DNA from: Gemmatimonadota bacterium
GTDB taxonomy: Bacteria; Gemmatimonadota; Gemmatimonadetes; Gemmatimonadales; Gemmatimonadaceae
Direction of reading: 5' to 3'
Length of the DNA stretch: 64,000 bases
NCBI GenBank assembly: GCA_026387935.1
Contig: JAPLKU010000020.1
Location: 1 to 64,000, forward strand
The notes under the pieces were generated by a model. That model saw only the letters and a program-made list of their open reading frames with translations. It had not been told where the DNA came from and made no database searches. The position numbers were made by a program, and so were the translations under genes. Below, in pieces: positions 18,998 to 29,382 of this stretch. Numbering within the stretch: the stretch's first letter is position 1; each line of letters begins with the position of its first letter.

Positions 18998-19033
18998 CTG
19001 TTTGGCCGGTTCTTCACGACGAGTTCGACATTT

Positions 19034-19107
19034 CGGGGCGTAGCTTAGCCCGGTAGAGCGCCTGCTTCGGGAGCAGGAGGTCGCAGGTTCAAATCCTGTC
19101 GCCCCGA
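19034..19107 (+). tRNA. tRNA-Pro (anticodon CGG)
   Basis: A 74-nt cloverleaf with acceptor CGGGGCG/CGCCCCG, anticodon stem CCTGC/GCAGG around loop TTCGGGA, and T-loop TTCAAAT. CCA is not encoded. Confidence 0.94.
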
Positions 19108-19120
19108 CTGAACTCACTGC

Positions 19121-19150
19121 AAAGGCATCCCCACCAGGCGGGATGCCTTT
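19121..19150 (+). terminator. Terminator-like hairpin after tRNA-Pro
   Basis: A perfect 11-bp stem (19121-19131 with 19140-19150) with an 8-nt loop, followed by CGCAATTGTT, a weak T-tract. Confidence 0.6.
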
Positions 19151-19165
19151 CGCAATTGTTGCAAG

Positions 19166-19194
19166 TTGACAGTTACTGACTGGTCGGTTATTTA
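19166..19194 (+). promoter_or_regulatory. Promoter of the tetR-tolC-emrAB operon
   Basis: A consensus TTGACA (19166-19171), 17-nt spacer, then TATTTA (19189-19194). The spacer contains TGACTGG, a half-site like that of the operator at 19237-19254. A short hairpin (about 19200-19218, arms AGGCGGGA/TCCCGCCT) lies in the leader. Confidence 0.6.
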
Positions 19195-19236
19195 TTATCA
19201 GGCGGGAGAAATCCCGCCTTTACAACAGAACCCTAC

Positions 19237-19254
19237 TGACTGACCGTTCAGTCA
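19237..19254. promoter_or_regulatory. TetR-type operator
   Basis: A perfect inverted repeat, TGACTGA-N4-TCAGTCA, ending 3 nt before the tetR start codon. Size, symmetry and position fit autoregulation by the TetR protein encoded just downstream; a similar half-site is in the promoter spacer. Confidence 0.75.
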
Positions 19255-19257
19255 TTT

Positions 19258-19899
19258 ATGAATCCAGCAGTCGAAGCAGCTTCCGACCCAAAGTGGCGAC
19301 GACTGCCCGAGGAACGGCCGCAACAGATCCTGATCGCCGCGATCGAAGTGTTCGCCGAGCACGGAATTGCCGACGCAAAGCTCGAAGAGATCGCGGCCCG
19401 CGCCGGCGTTTCCAAGGGCACGATCTACCTCTACTTCGCGAGCAAGGAAGAGCTCTTCCGCGCCGTTGTGCAGCAGCTGCTCGTGCCGCGAATCGTTGAG
19501 GTAGAGCGCGCGCTGCACGACGGAACGCCGACGCAACAGCTCGAGCGATACATGCGGCTGCAATGGGCCCACTTCGACCAGCCGGGAACGGCGGGTTGGA
19601 TTCGCCTCGTCCTCACCGAACTGCACAAGCATCCAGACCTGCAGGCGTTCTACTACGCCGAGGTCATTGCGGCGTCGAATCAGACGCTTGGCGAAATCGT
19701 CAAACGTGGCGTCGCCACTGGTGAGTTTCGAACAATAGACCCTCCCGTTGTGGTCTCGATGTTCAAGTCCATGGCGCTGATGCATGTACTCTGGTCGCAG
19801 ACGCCGCGCCCGGTGAACGTCGCGCATTCGCACCGCGCCACCATCGACGACATGGTCGACTTCGTGCTCCACGCCCTCCGCCCGGACGCCCCTCGATGA
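19258..19899 (+). CDS. TetR/AcrR family regulator of the adjacent efflux operon
   Basis: A 213-residue protein. The N-terminal helix-turn-helix (ILIAAIEVFAEHGIADAKLE, EIAARAGVSKGTIYLYFASK) is a textbook TetR DNA-binding domain, and the rest is a helical ligand-binding/dimer domain (about 75-205). The operator overlapping its leader and the efflux genes behind it indicate that it represses the operon until a toxic ligand binds. Its stop overlaps the tolC start by four bases (ATGA). The inducer is unknown. Confidence 0.9.
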   Translation: MNPAVEAASDPKWRRLPEERPQQILIAAIEVFAEHGIADAKLEEIAARAGVSKGTIYLYFASKEELFRAVVQQLLVPRIVEVERALHDGTPTQQLERYMRLQWAHFDQPGTAGWIRLVLTELHKHPDLQAFYYAEVIAASNQTLGEIVKRGVATGEFRTIDPPVVVSMFKSMALMHVLWSQTPRPVNVAHSHRATIDDMVDFVLHALRPDAPR

Positions 19900-21236
19900 A
19901 AACGAAACTCGCTCCCCTTCTCCTGCTGCTCGTCGCCGCAACAGTCCCGCTGGCTGCTCAGGCACCGGTCGCGCTCTCACTCGGCGGCGCCGCCCGATAC
20001 GCCGCCGAAAAGAGCGCCGGCCCCGACGCCGCACGCCAACGCACGGCGCAGGCCGAGGCGCGCGTGCGCCAGGGCCGCTCGGCGTTCTGGCCGAATATCA
20101 CGGCGGCGGCATACGACCATGAGAACACGCTCAACTCGGCGAGCTTTCCCTTTTCGTTCGCCGATCCGGCAACCGGTCGCTCGCTCTTCAATCCGAATGG
20201 CCAGCTCCTCGGCCCGGTGAAGACCTGGGACCTGCGGGGCACCCTGAAGCAAAACCTGTTCGACGCCAGCGCCTTTGCAAAACTGCGTGCGGCAAAGGCT
20301 GGCGTCAGCGCGGCGGAAGCCGACGCGTCAGCCATGGCGCAACAGGCTGCTTCAGCCGCGGCGATGGCGTATGTGCGCGCGCTCAAGGGCGATGCACAGA
20401 TTGGCGCGCGCATCGCGGACTCCACGCTCGCAGCAGAACTTCTCGGGATCGCTCGCGACCAGCTCTCGGCCGGTGTCGGCGTCGCTCTCGACGTGACGCG
20501 CGCGCAGTCGCAGCTCTCGCTTATGCGGAGCCAGCTGATCCTCGCGCGCACCGAACGCGAACGCGCACAGATCGAACTCGCTCGCGTGTTGGGCCTCACG
20601 GCCGGCACGCCGGTAATCCTCACGGATTCGCTCGTGGGCATTGGCGCGACTGGTGCGGCACCGGCAGAAGTTGACGCGATGACGAAGGCCAGCCACGCGC
20701 GCGCGGATCTGATTGCCATCGGTGAACTCGCGCTCTCCGCCGAACGCCAGCTCGATGCCTTGCGCGCTGAGCAACTGCCGTCCCTCTCGCTCATTGCCGA
20801 TCAGGGGTTCAACGGGAAGGCGACCGCACACCTGCTGAGCACCTACCAGTGGGGCATTCAGCTATCCATTCCCGTATTCGATGGCTTCCGCCGCGAAGGG
20901 CGGTTGGATGAACAGCGCTCGGCAATTCGCGAGCTCGACGTTCGCCGACGCGACCTCATCCAGCAGGCCGCCGCCGATGTTCGTGGCGCGCTGCTCGACG
21001 TGCGCGCGTACTCCGAGCTGCTCGCGGCTTCGGAAGAGCGATTTGGCTTTGCCGAACAGGAACTGACGCAGGCGCGCGACCGTTTCCGCGCCGGCGTTTC
21101 CGGCAATGCCGACGTGATCACCGCCTCGCTCACGCTGAACGCGGCGCGGACACAAACGATTGACGCCCGTGCCGCGCTTCAGGCGGCTCGCGTCGCGCTC
21201 GCGCGCGCGCAGGGCACCGTTACCGAACTGCCGTAG
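19896..21236 (+). CDS. TolC family outer-membrane efflux protein
   Basis: A 446-residue protein with a signal peptide (MKTKLAPLLLLLVAATVPLA). It has two repeats of long coiled-coil helices (KLRAAKAGVSAAEADASAMA, GVGVALDVTRAQSQLSLMRS, RFRAGVSGNADVITASLTLN, each the family's equivalent helix-turn positions) and barrel strands with NLFDASAF and IQLSIPVFDGFRREG. It would form the trimeric outer-membrane exit duct for the EmrAB-type pump encoded next. Confidence 0.92.
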   Translation: MKTKLAPLLLLLVAATVPLAAQAPVALSLGGAARYAAEKSAGPDAARQRTAQAEARVRQGRSAFWPNITAAAYDHENTLNSASFPFSFADPATGRSLFNPNGQLLGPVKTWDLRGTLKQNLFDASAFAKLRAAKAGVSAAEADASAMAQQAASAAAMAYVRALKGDAQIGARIADSTLAAELLGIARDQLSAGVGVALDVTRAQSQLSLMRSQLILARTERERAQIELARVLGLTAGTPVILTDSLVGIGATGAAPAEVDAMTKASHARADLIAIGELALSAERQLDALRAEQLPSLSLIADQGFNGKATAHLLSTYQWGIQLSIPVFDGFRREGRLDEQRSAIRELDVRRRDLIQQAAADVRGALLDVRAYSELLAASEERFGFAEQELTQARDRFRAGVSGNADVITASLTLNAARTQTIDARAALQAARVALARAQGTVTELP

Positions 21237-21290
21237 GCAACGCGCAAGCAACGCGCCACCAACTTCTTTCCCTCGCAGAGACTACACCGT

Positions 21291-22367
21291 ATGGCATCCC
21301 CGACAACTCCCGAAAGCGCCCCAAACGGCAAGCGCAGCAAGGCACCGATCATCCTTGGCGTGCTGACCCTCGCACTCCTCGGCTGGGGCGGAAAGACCGT
21401 GATGTACAACCGCGTACACATCAGCACTGACAATGCGCAGGTGGACGGCACGATCGTTCCCGTGCTCGCAAAGGTGGGCGGCTATGTGACTGGTGTTCGC
21501 GTCGCCGAGAATCAGACCGTGAAGGGCGGCGACGTGCTGGTGCAGGTAGACACGGCGGAGTATGCCGTGCGTCTCGCTCAGGCCGACGCCGAGCTCGCGG
21601 CCGCGCTCGCGGCTGCTGGCACGAAAGAGATGGCCGGCCAGGCGGACGCAGCCGTGAAGACGGCCGAGGCGCAGCGCTATGTAGTTGACGCGCAGATTCA
21701 GTCGGCGCGGGCGGCGCACGCCAAGGCCGTGGCCGATCTGGCGCGCGTGAAAGAACTCGTCGCCAAGCAAATCGTCTCGAAGCAGGCCCTGGACGCCGCA
21801 CAGGCGTCGTTTGACGAGACAAGCGCCTCGTTGACGGCCGCACAGCGTCAGGCTGCCACCGCGTCCGCGCAGGTCACCGGTGCCGAAGCCGGCGCGAAGT
21901 TCGCACAGGCACGGCTTGCGGCGGCCCGTGCGTCACGCGCCAACGCCGCGCTGCAGCTCTCGTGGGCCCGCGTGACGGCTCCACTCGGCGGCTCGGTGAG
22001 CCGCAAGCAGGTGGAGCTCGGCCAACTGGTGCAGGCCGGTCAGCCGCTCCTGACGATCGTGGCCGATACCAGCGCGTTCATCACGGCGAACTTCAAGGAG
22101 ACGCAGCTGGCTGATCTCAGGGTCGGACAGCCGGTGCTCATCGAGGTGGACAGCTATCCGGGATGCGCCGCCGAGGGAAAGGTGGAGAGCGTGAGCGCCG
22201 CCACGGGCGCGCGGTTTGCACTGCTTCCGCCTGACAACTCGACCGGAAACTTCACGAAAGTCGTGCAGCGCGTGCCGGCGCGTATCGTCGTAACGAAGGG
22301 GTGTGGTGCCGGCATGCCGATGCGGCCGGGCATGAGCGTCGTCGTGCACGTCGTGACGGGGTCCTGA
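21291..22367 (+). CDS. HlyD/EmrA family membrane-fusion protein
   Basis: A 358-residue periplasmic adaptor. One N-terminal transmembrane segment (APIILGVLTLALLGWG) is followed by a biotinyl-lipoyl half (STDNAQVDGTIVPVLAKVGG, VRVAENQTVKGGDVLVQVD), a long Ala-rich alpha-hairpin (~75-215), the second lipoyl half (VTAPLGGSVSRKQVELGQLV) and a beta-barrel domain. The TDNAQVDG and APLGGSVS forms match EmrA. It bridges the MFS pump and TolC. Confidence 0.93.
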   Translation: MASPTTPESAPNGKRSKAPIILGVLTLALLGWGGKTVMYNRVHISTDNAQVDGTIVPVLAKVGGYVTGVRVAENQTVKGGDVLVQVDTAEYAVRLAQADAELAAALAAAGTKEMAGQADAAVKTAEAQRYVVDAQIQSARAAHAKAVADLARVKELVAKQIVSKQALDAAQASFDETSASLTAAQRQAATASAQVTGAEAGAKFAQARLAAARASRANAALQLSWARVTAPLGGSVSRKQVELGQLVQAGQPLLTIVADTSAFITANFKETQLADLRVGQPVLIEVDSYPGCAAEGKVESVSAATGARFALLPPDNSTGNFTKVVQRVPARIVVTKGCGAGMPMRPGMSVVVHVVTGS

Positions 22368-22374
22368 GGCACTG

Positions 22375-23979
22375 ATGGCCACCGCAGCATTTCGCGCCGC
22401 GGCCACGCCGATCATTCCGGCCGTAGAGGCGGATGACCGCTACAAGCACAAATACGCCATCGCCATCGCGGTGACGCTGGCGGCAACGCTTGAGCTCCTC
22501 GACACGTCGATCGTGAACGTCGCGATTCCCCACATGATGGGAAACCTCGGCGCGACCCTCGACGAGATCTCGTGGGTAAGCGTGAGCTATATCATCGCGA
22601 ATGTGATCGTGATTCCGATGTCACCCTGGCTGTCGGCCTATTTCGGGCGGAAGAATTACCTCACCGGCTCGATCACGCTGTTCATTGTCGCGTCCATGTT
22701 CTGTGGCGCGGCGGGCAGTCTCGGCGGGCTGATTTTCTGGCGTGTGATTCAGGGCATTGGCGGCGGCGCGTTGCTCTCGACCGCGCAGTCCACGCTCTGG
22801 GAGGCGTTTCCGCCAAAGGAGATCGGCATCGGGCAGGCGATGTTCGGCGTGGGCGTGATGGTTGGGCCCACGCTTGGACCGACCGTTGGCGGATTCATCG
22901 TCGACAACTGGAGCTGGCCCTGGATTTTCTACATCAACCTCCCGCTCGGTATCATCGCGGCCATGTTGGTGTGGACCTATGTGAAGGATTCGATTCACCA
23001 GGAGCGCGCCGAGAAAGTGGATTGGCTCGGCATCGGGCTGCTCACCGTAACGGTTGGCTCCGTGCAATGGATGTTGGAGCGCGGCGAACGATACGATTGG
23101 TTCGAGTCGCCGTTCGTGTCGGGCCTTGGCATCGTGTTCGTGGTGTCGCTGGCGTGGCTTATCTGGCATGAGCTCAACACCGATGAGCCAGTGATCAACT
23201 TCCGGATCCTCAAGGACCGCCAGCTCGCCACCGGCGTCGTGATGGGTGCGCTTCTCGGATTTGGGTTGTTCGGCAGCGTATTCATTCTGCCAGTGTTCCT
23301 GCAGACGCTGCATGGGTTCACGGCGAATCAGACGGGCATGGTGATCCTCCCGGGCGCCATCGCTTCGGCGATCACCATGGCGATACTCGGCCGGAAAGCC
23401 CGCTCGATTCCTGACGGCCGGCCAGTCATTGTCATCGGATCGCTCTTGTTCATGCTCTGCATGTGGCAGCTGGCGCAGATGACGATGGACACGTCACAGG
23501 CCGACCTGTTCTGGCCTCTGGTGGTGCGTGGCGTGGGATTGGGGCTGATTTTCATCCCGCTCAACAGCATCGCGCTCGCCAGCCTGCCCCCGCGCGACCT
23601 CGCCCAGGGAACGGGCATGTTCAATCTCATGCGACAGCTTGGCGGCTCAATGGGGATCGCCGTGATGGCCACGCTGCTCTCGCGCTTCACGAAGGAAAAG
23701 AAATCGTTGCTCGCCGAACACTTGTCGATCACGACCCCGGACGCACTCGCGCGCATCGATGCATACACGCACGGATTGATGGCGAAGGGGATGAGTGCGT
23801 CCGTTGCCAAACAGGTCGCCCTCACAATGATGGACCGGACTGTGTCTGTGCAGGCGAGCGTGTTGGCGTTTTCTCGCGTCTACCTGCTGAGCGGGCTGGC
23901 GTTATTGATTGTGCTGCCGTTGATGTTCTTCTGGAAGACGGGCAAGGGTCGCCAGGCTGTACAGATGGACGCGCACTAG
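22375..23979 (+). CDS. DHA2 family drug:H+ antiporter (EmrB/QacA type)
   Basis: A 534-residue inner-membrane protein with about 14 transmembrane helices. Motif C-like and DHA2 signatures are visible: ELLDTSIVNVAIPHMMGNLG in TM1, FGRKNYL in loop 2-3 (motif A region), WRVIQGIGGGALLSTAQ, and VGPTLGPTVGGFIVDNWSW. Together with the adaptor and TolC protein it forms a tripartite pump across both membranes, driven by proton entry. The start lies 7 nt after the adaptor's stop. Confidence 0.93.
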   Translation: MATAAFRAAATPIIPAVEADDRYKHKYAIAIAVTLAATLELLDTSIVNVAIPHMMGNLGATLDEISWVSVSYIIANVIVIPMSPWLSAYFGRKNYLTGSITLFIVASMFCGAAGSLGGLIFWRVIQGIGGGALLSTAQSTLWEAFPPKEIGIGQAMFGVGVMVGPTLGPTVGGFIVDNWSWPWIFYINLPLGIIAAMLVWTYVKDSIHQERAEKVDWLGIGLLTVTVGSVQWMLERGERYDWFESPFVSGLGIVFVVSLAWLIWHELNTDEPVINFRILKDRQLATGVVMGALLGFGLFGSVFILPVFLQTLHGFTANQTGMVILPGAIASAITMAILGRKARSIPDGRPVIVIGSLLFMLCMWQLAQMTMDTSQADLFWPLVVRGVGLGLIFIPLNSIALASLPPRDLAQGTGMFNLMRQLGGSMGIAVMATLLSRFTKEKKSLLAEHLSITTPDALARIDAYTHGLMAKGMSASVAKQVALTMMDRTVSVQASVLAFSRVYLLSGLALLIVLPLMFFWKTGKGRQAVQMDAH

Positions 23980-24209
23980 CAGCGGCGTGGAAACCCAATT
24001 ACCGCGTCTCAGTTTCCAGCGTTGAGGGAGTCACAACAAGAAAGCGCGGATCGTCACGGTCGGCGCCAAGCACAACATGAGGCCATTGGAAATGGGGGGG
24101 GATCGCGGCTTGTCCCTCCCCACGGTGAGAGGTACCTTTCGCATCTCGCTTCCCACCCCTTTCGCAGCTCACGGGTTGGCCCGTGTCGCTCTCCGGGAGG
24201 CGGTAGTTG
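23980..24209. other. Intergenic region before tRNA-Arg/rho
   Basis: A 230-nt gap. It should contain the emrB transcript end and the promoter for the tRNA and rho. I see no strong hairpin or consensus promoter. CGGTAGTTGG at 24201-24210 echoes the start of the 64-nt repeat but is too short to call a copy. Confidence 0.4.
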
Positions 24210-24283
24210 GCGCGAGTAGCTCAGCTGGATAGAGCGCTTCCCTCCGGAGGAAGAGGTCGTGGGTTCGAATCCCGCCCCGCGCA
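24210..24283 (+). tRNA. tRNA-Arg (anticodon CCG)
   Basis: A 74-nt cloverleaf with anticodon stem CTTCC/GGAAG around loop CTCCGGA, and T-loop TTCGAAT. The acceptor stem has an A-C mismatch at its sixth pair. The rho gene begins 51 nt downstream and may share the transcript. Confidence 0.92.
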
Positions 24284-24334
24284 TCGCGATTTCCCTCCTT
24301 TCCGCCGTTTCGCGACACGGCTCCAGTTCCCCAC

Positions 24335-25587
<1,253 letters not shown>

Positions 25588-25591
<4 letters not shown>

Positions 25592-26031
25592 GCAGCGCCG
25601 CGCTCGGAAGGTGGATGGCCATTGACCTCGGTGACCGGCGCATCGGGTTGGCGCTCGCCGATCCAACGGGAACGATCGCCTCACCCGTCGGGTTCATCAC
25701 CCGACGGTCGGGGCACCGCGTGCCGCTCACCGCGCTGATCAACAAGGCCGTGGAGCTCGAGGCCAAGGGGTTCGTGGTGGGACTGCCACTCGACGGCCGC
25801 GGTGAGGAAGGTCTGCGGGCGCTCGAAGCACGTCGGCTCGCGGAAGAGCTGATGAAGCGCACCGGAATGGACGCGCGCCTTGTGGACGAGCGTTTTACGA
25901 CGACCGCGGCCATGCGCGCGATCAAGCTGCTCGGTGGCTCCACGCGGGGCCGGAAGGGCGACCTCGATTCCGTCGCTGCGACCGTACTGCTCCAGTTTGC
26001 GCTGCAGATCGAAGAGCGCCAGCACGAATGA
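25588..26031 (+). CDS. ruvX: Putative pre-16S rRNA nuclease / Holliday junction resolvase (YqgF)
   Basis: A 147-residue RNase H-fold protein. The catalytic acidic residues are in [25 protein letters not shown] and [11 protein letters not shown] (VDERFTT motif), with a final conserved Asp in [16 protein letters not shown]. YqgF trims the 5' end of 16S rRNA in E. coli; a junction-resolvase role is debated. It overlaps rho and mltG by four bases each. Confidence 0.92.
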
Positions 26032-27113
26032 TCGCGGCCAAGCGACGAGTTCCGACCGGGCGCGCGACGCGAATCGCGGCCGTCACTGCGCTCGCGGTGT
26101 TCATCGTGCTTGGCTGGTTTATTGTCGGTATTCCGGCGAATCTGAGCCGCGGCAAGGAAGTCCGGATCTTCATCCGCAAGGGCGCTTCGTTCCGCGAGGC
26201 CGCAGATTCGCTCGCCGCGAGCCAGCTGGTCAGCTCATCGCGACTCTTTGCGTTGTATGCGCGCGCCCGCGGCACCGATCGTACGCTGCGCTGGGGCACC
26301 TACATACTGCACGACGCGATGTCGTGGGAACAGGTGATCACGTCCCTTCGGCTCGGGCGCGGCGTGGTGCACAGCCTGACCATTCCCGAGGGATGGACCA
26401 TCGCGCAGATCAAGCCGGCGCTCGCCGACGCGCTCGACCTCGTCCCGGACTCCATCGAGGCGGCGGTGCGCGACACGGCCCTGCTCCACCGGCTCGACAT
26501 CCCGACCCCAACGCTCGAAGGGTATCTCTTTCCAGATACGTATATGTTCGCTGACCGCACCACGGCGCGTGATGCGATACACACGATGGTGTATCGGTTC
26601 GAGCACGAGTGGAAGCCACAGTGGGATTCCATCCTCCCGCGGATCAAGCTCAAGCGGCATGACATTGTGACGCTGGCGTCGATTGTCGAGAGCGAAGTCC
26701 GTCGGGGCGAGGAGCGCCCCGTCGTGGCCGCTGTGTACCTCAACCGCCTCCACGCCGGCATGGCGCTGCAAGCCGACCCCACCGTTACCTATGCGCTCGG
26801 CCGCCGGCCCGGCCGTGTGCTGTTCGTGGACCTCAAAGTGAAGTCGCCGTACAACACCTACATCCATTCCGGCCTGCCGCCCGGACCCATCGGCGCACCG
26901 GGCGCCGCCAGCCTCGCTGCGTCGCTGATGCCGGCCAAGGTGCCCTATCGGTTTTTTGTTGCCGCGGCGGACGGACACCACGAGTTTCGACGCACCTACG
27001 CCGAACATCTGGAAGCCATTCGCATGGTCCGCCAGAAAGGGATGCCGGACAGCACGCGACAATCCGCCGACTCGACGACGAAAGCCGCCGTTCCGAAATT
27101 GAAAACTCCGTGA
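26028..27113 (+). CDS. mltG: Endolytic murein transglycosylase MltG
   Basis: A 361-residue inner-membrane enzyme that cuts nascent peptidoglycan strands. It has one N-terminal transmembrane helix (IAAVTALAVFIVLGWFIVG), a LysM-like module (IRKGASFREAADSLA), and the YceG domain with the catalytic glutamate in TLASIVESEV, then AAVYLNRLHAGMALQADPTV and SPYNTYIHSGLPPGPIGAPG. The ruvX-mltG neighbourhood is common in bacteria. Its C-terminus is Ser/Thr/Lys rich and overlaps the next gene's GTG. Confidence 0.95.
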   Translation: MIAAKRRVPTGRATRIAAVTALAVFIVLGWFIVGIPANLSRGKEVRIFIRKGASFREAADSLAASQLVSSSRLFALYARARGTDRTLRWGTYILHDAMSWEQVITSLRLGRGVVHSLTIPEGWTIAQIKPALADALDLVPDSIEAAVRDTALLHRLDIPTPTLEGYLFPDTYMFADRTTARDAIHTMVYRFEHEWKPQWDSILPRIKLKRHDIVTLASIVESEVRRGEERPVVAAVYLNRLHAGMALQADPTVTYALGRRPGRVLFVDLKVKSPYNTYIHSGLPPGPIGAPGAASLAASLMPAKVPYRFFVAAADGHHEFRRTYAEHLEAIRMVRQKGMPDSTRQSADSTTKAAVPKLKTP

Positions 27114-28279
27114 GCGAAACACACGCGGTCGTGTCGGCACGCGGGGCCAAGCGATGGGCGGACGGACACCCGTGGATCTTCCGGTCGGATGTGGTGCAGT
27201 CGCCGGTTGGGCAAGCATGCGTCGTGGACGTGCGCGACCCGCGCGGCCGAGCTATCGGAACGGCGCTCTGGAGCTCGGCGTCGGAGATCGCGTTGCGGTT
27301 GCTCGATTCGGCCCTGGACACGAAGATTGACGCCGTCTGGTGGCACGAGCGCCTCGCACGGGCGATCGCACGGCGCACGGCCGTTGCGCCGGTCGCCACG
27401 GCCTACCGGCTCGTGCATGGCGAGGGCGATGGCCTCCCTTCGCTGATCGTTGATCGCTACGACCGGTGGCTCGTCGTGCAGTTGCTCTCCGCCGGACTCG
27501 AGACGTTTCGCGCCGAGATTGTCTCGGCCCTCGTGAAGCTGACTGGCTGCGCCGGAATCATTGCCCGCAATGATGCATCGGTGCGCGTACGCGAAGGGCT
27601 GTCGCGCAACGTGGAAGTGCTGTACGGCGAAGTCCCCGACGAAGTCACGGTCGAAGAGAACGGCGTGAAGTACGTCGCCGCGCTGCGGACCGGCCAAAAG
27701 ACCGGCGCGTTTCTCGACCAACGTGAGAATCGCGCGCTGGTGGCCTCAGTGGCGCGCGGGCGGGCACTCGACCTGTTCAGCTATCATGGCTCGTTCGCTC
27801 TGCACTTGGCGCGCGGCGCGTCCGCCGTCACGTCGGTGGACAGTTCGGGTCCTGCGCTGGCGCGTGGCCAACAGAACGCCGCGCTCAACTTGGCGACGAA
27901 TATCGAGTTCGTCGAAGCCGACGCTTTCGAGTTCATTCGCGCCGAGGTGCAGGCTGGGCGCCGGTATGAGACCATCGTGGTGGACCCACCAGCGTTCGCG
28001 AAGAACCGCGCGTCATTGGCCGGTGCGACGCGCGGCTACCGCGACCTGAACCTGCACGCGATGCGGCTGCTCGCGCCGGGCGGCCTGCTGTTCACCGCGA
28101 GTTGCAGCTATCACCTCACGAAGCCGCTCTTCCTCGACATGCTCCGCGACGCCGGCGCCGCGTCGGGACGGCGCCTGATCCTCCGCGGCCTGACGGCGCA
28201 GCCTCTCGATCATCCAGAGCTCGTGACGGTGCCCGAGACTGGCTACCTGAAGGGCGCGCTGCTCGAAGCGCTCGACTAG
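27110..28279 (+). CDS. RlmI-like 23S rRNA cytosine-C5 methyltransferase
   Basis: A 389-residue SAM-dependent methyltransferase. It has an N-terminal PUA-type RNA-binding domain (RGAKRWADGHPWIFRSDV), a central domain with the YRLVHGEGDGLPSLIVDRY motif of RlmI/RlmK, and a Rossmann domain with motif I ALDLFSYHGSFALHLARG, motif IV VVDPPAFAKNR and GGLLFTASCSYH. RlmI methylates C1962 of E. coli 23S rRNA; which base is targeted here is inferred. GTGA overlap with mltG. Confidence 0.88.
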   Translation: MSETHAVVSARGAKRWADGHPWIFRSDVVQSPVGQACVVDVRDPRGRAIGTALWSSASEIALRLLDSALDTKIDAVWWHERLARAIARRTAVAPVATAYRLVHGEGDGLPSLIVDRYDRWLVVQLLSAGLETFRAEIVSALVKLTGCAGIIARNDASVRVREGLSRNVEVLYGEVPDEVTVEENGVKYVAALRTGQKTGAFLDQRENRALVASVARGRALDLFSYHGSFALHLARGASAVTSVDSSGPALARGQQNAALNLATNIEFVEADAFEFIRAEVQAGRRYETIVVDPPAFAKNRASLAGATRGYRDLNLHAMRLLAPGGLLFTASCSYHLTKPLFLDMLRDAGAASGRRLILRGLTAQPLDHPELVTVPETGYLKGALLEALD

Positions 28280-28401
28280 AACAGGACCGGCGGCGTGACG
28301 CCGGAATCTGTCGGCGCGTCTTGCCTGACAGGGGTAGTGTGGGAGCGCGCTTCCGGCGATAGTGTGTTGGTCCACTGCGCGCGCGTTTCTACCTTATCGC
28401 C

Positions 28402-29181
28402 ATGACGCAGACGAAGAATCCCCGCTCGCTACGGCACGAATACGACGCGTATCTCGAGCGCGAAGTCGAAGCGTACAAGGAATCAGTGCCGCGCCAGCAC
28501 CTGATGGGCATCGCCGATCTGGCCACCGCGACCCTCGAAGGTGAACTGCAGTTGGGCATGCGCGACGTCCTGCTCGCGGCGGAAGTGGACCGGATCATCG
28601 CGCGCCGACTGAAAATCCCGACATTCGATACCTGGCGGCGCCGGCGAATGAAGAACGCGGCCGAGCCGAAACGCCCCGAATACTGGGGCCTCAGGGCCGA
28701 CTCACCGCTCGCGCACGCCATCAACTCCGTTTCGCTGACCGCGCCGGTCATCGTTTCTGGCGCGCGCGTGCAGGGCTCTGCGCTCTACCTCGCGGCGAAC
28801 GGCTGCGATGTGACGGCAATCGAACCGGAAGCCGATGTCGTCGAACGCGTGCTCAACGCCGCATCAGAAGCCGGGCTCGGCGCCCGCGTCAAGGGACTGA
28901 CGACGGACTTGAGGAACTGGATGCCGGATGGACCGGTCTCCGCGGTTATCTGCACGCCGGCTGCATTCTCCGACCTCTCGCCGCTCGAACGCGAAAAGGT
29001 GATCGCCGTGTTGCAGACCGCGACCGCCGACGGTGGCGTCCATTTGGTGGAAACGATCGTTGCCGGACAGGTCGCGCTCACCGAAGAGGAGCTGCGGAGT
29101 CACTATCGCGGGTGGGATATCAGCTTTGTTGACGAACCAGGCACGGCACGCACGTTCGTCGCCAGGAAGCATGTGATGTAA
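28402..29181 (+). CDS. Methyltransferase-fold protein with a degenerate SAM motif
   Basis: A 259-residue protein. The first ~85 residues are charged and helical (YDAYLEREVEAYKESVPRQH). From about residue 110 the order of strands and helices follows a class I methyltransferase: VIVSGARVQGSALYLAANGC, VTAIEPEADVVERVL, LRNWMPDGPVSAVICTPAAF and VHLVETIVAG. The glycine-rich motif I reads SGARVQGSA instead of DxGxGxG, but the acidic residue after strand 2 (EPE) is kept. It may be a divergent TehB-like enzyme or a non-catalytic relative. The gene stands alone, 122 nt after the RlmI-like gene. Confidence 0.6.
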   Translation: MTQTKNPRSLRHEYDAYLEREVEAYKESVPRQHLMGIADLATATLEGELQLGMRDVLLAAEVDRIIARRLKIPTFDTWRRRRMKNAAEPKRPEYWGLRADSPLAHAINSVSLTAPVIVSGARVQGSALYLAANGCDVTAIEPEADVVERVLNAASEAGLGARVKGLTTDLRNWMPDGPVSAVICTPAAFSDLSPLEREKVIAVLQTATADGGVHLVETIVAGQVALTEEELRSHYRGWDISFVDEPGTARTFVARKHVM

Positions 29182-29382
29182 CGTTTTGACACACTCTTCA
29201 GTGTGCAGATGTGTCACTCTCCAACGGCCGCCTCGATCCGAGGTGGCCGGTTCGTTTCCAACCCATTGCCGGGTCGTCAGTTAGGTGTTCGCTGGCATTC
29301 GCCGGCGACGGCATTGTACGTGCAATAGAAAGGCAGTGGCGCGAAGCGCCTATTCTATAGAACAGCACTTGTCGGAGGCAGC

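Noticed and set aside
24201-24210. Fourth copy of the 64-nt repeat before tRNA-Arg
   Set aside because: Only ten bases match and the distal part is tRNA sequence, so chance is likely.
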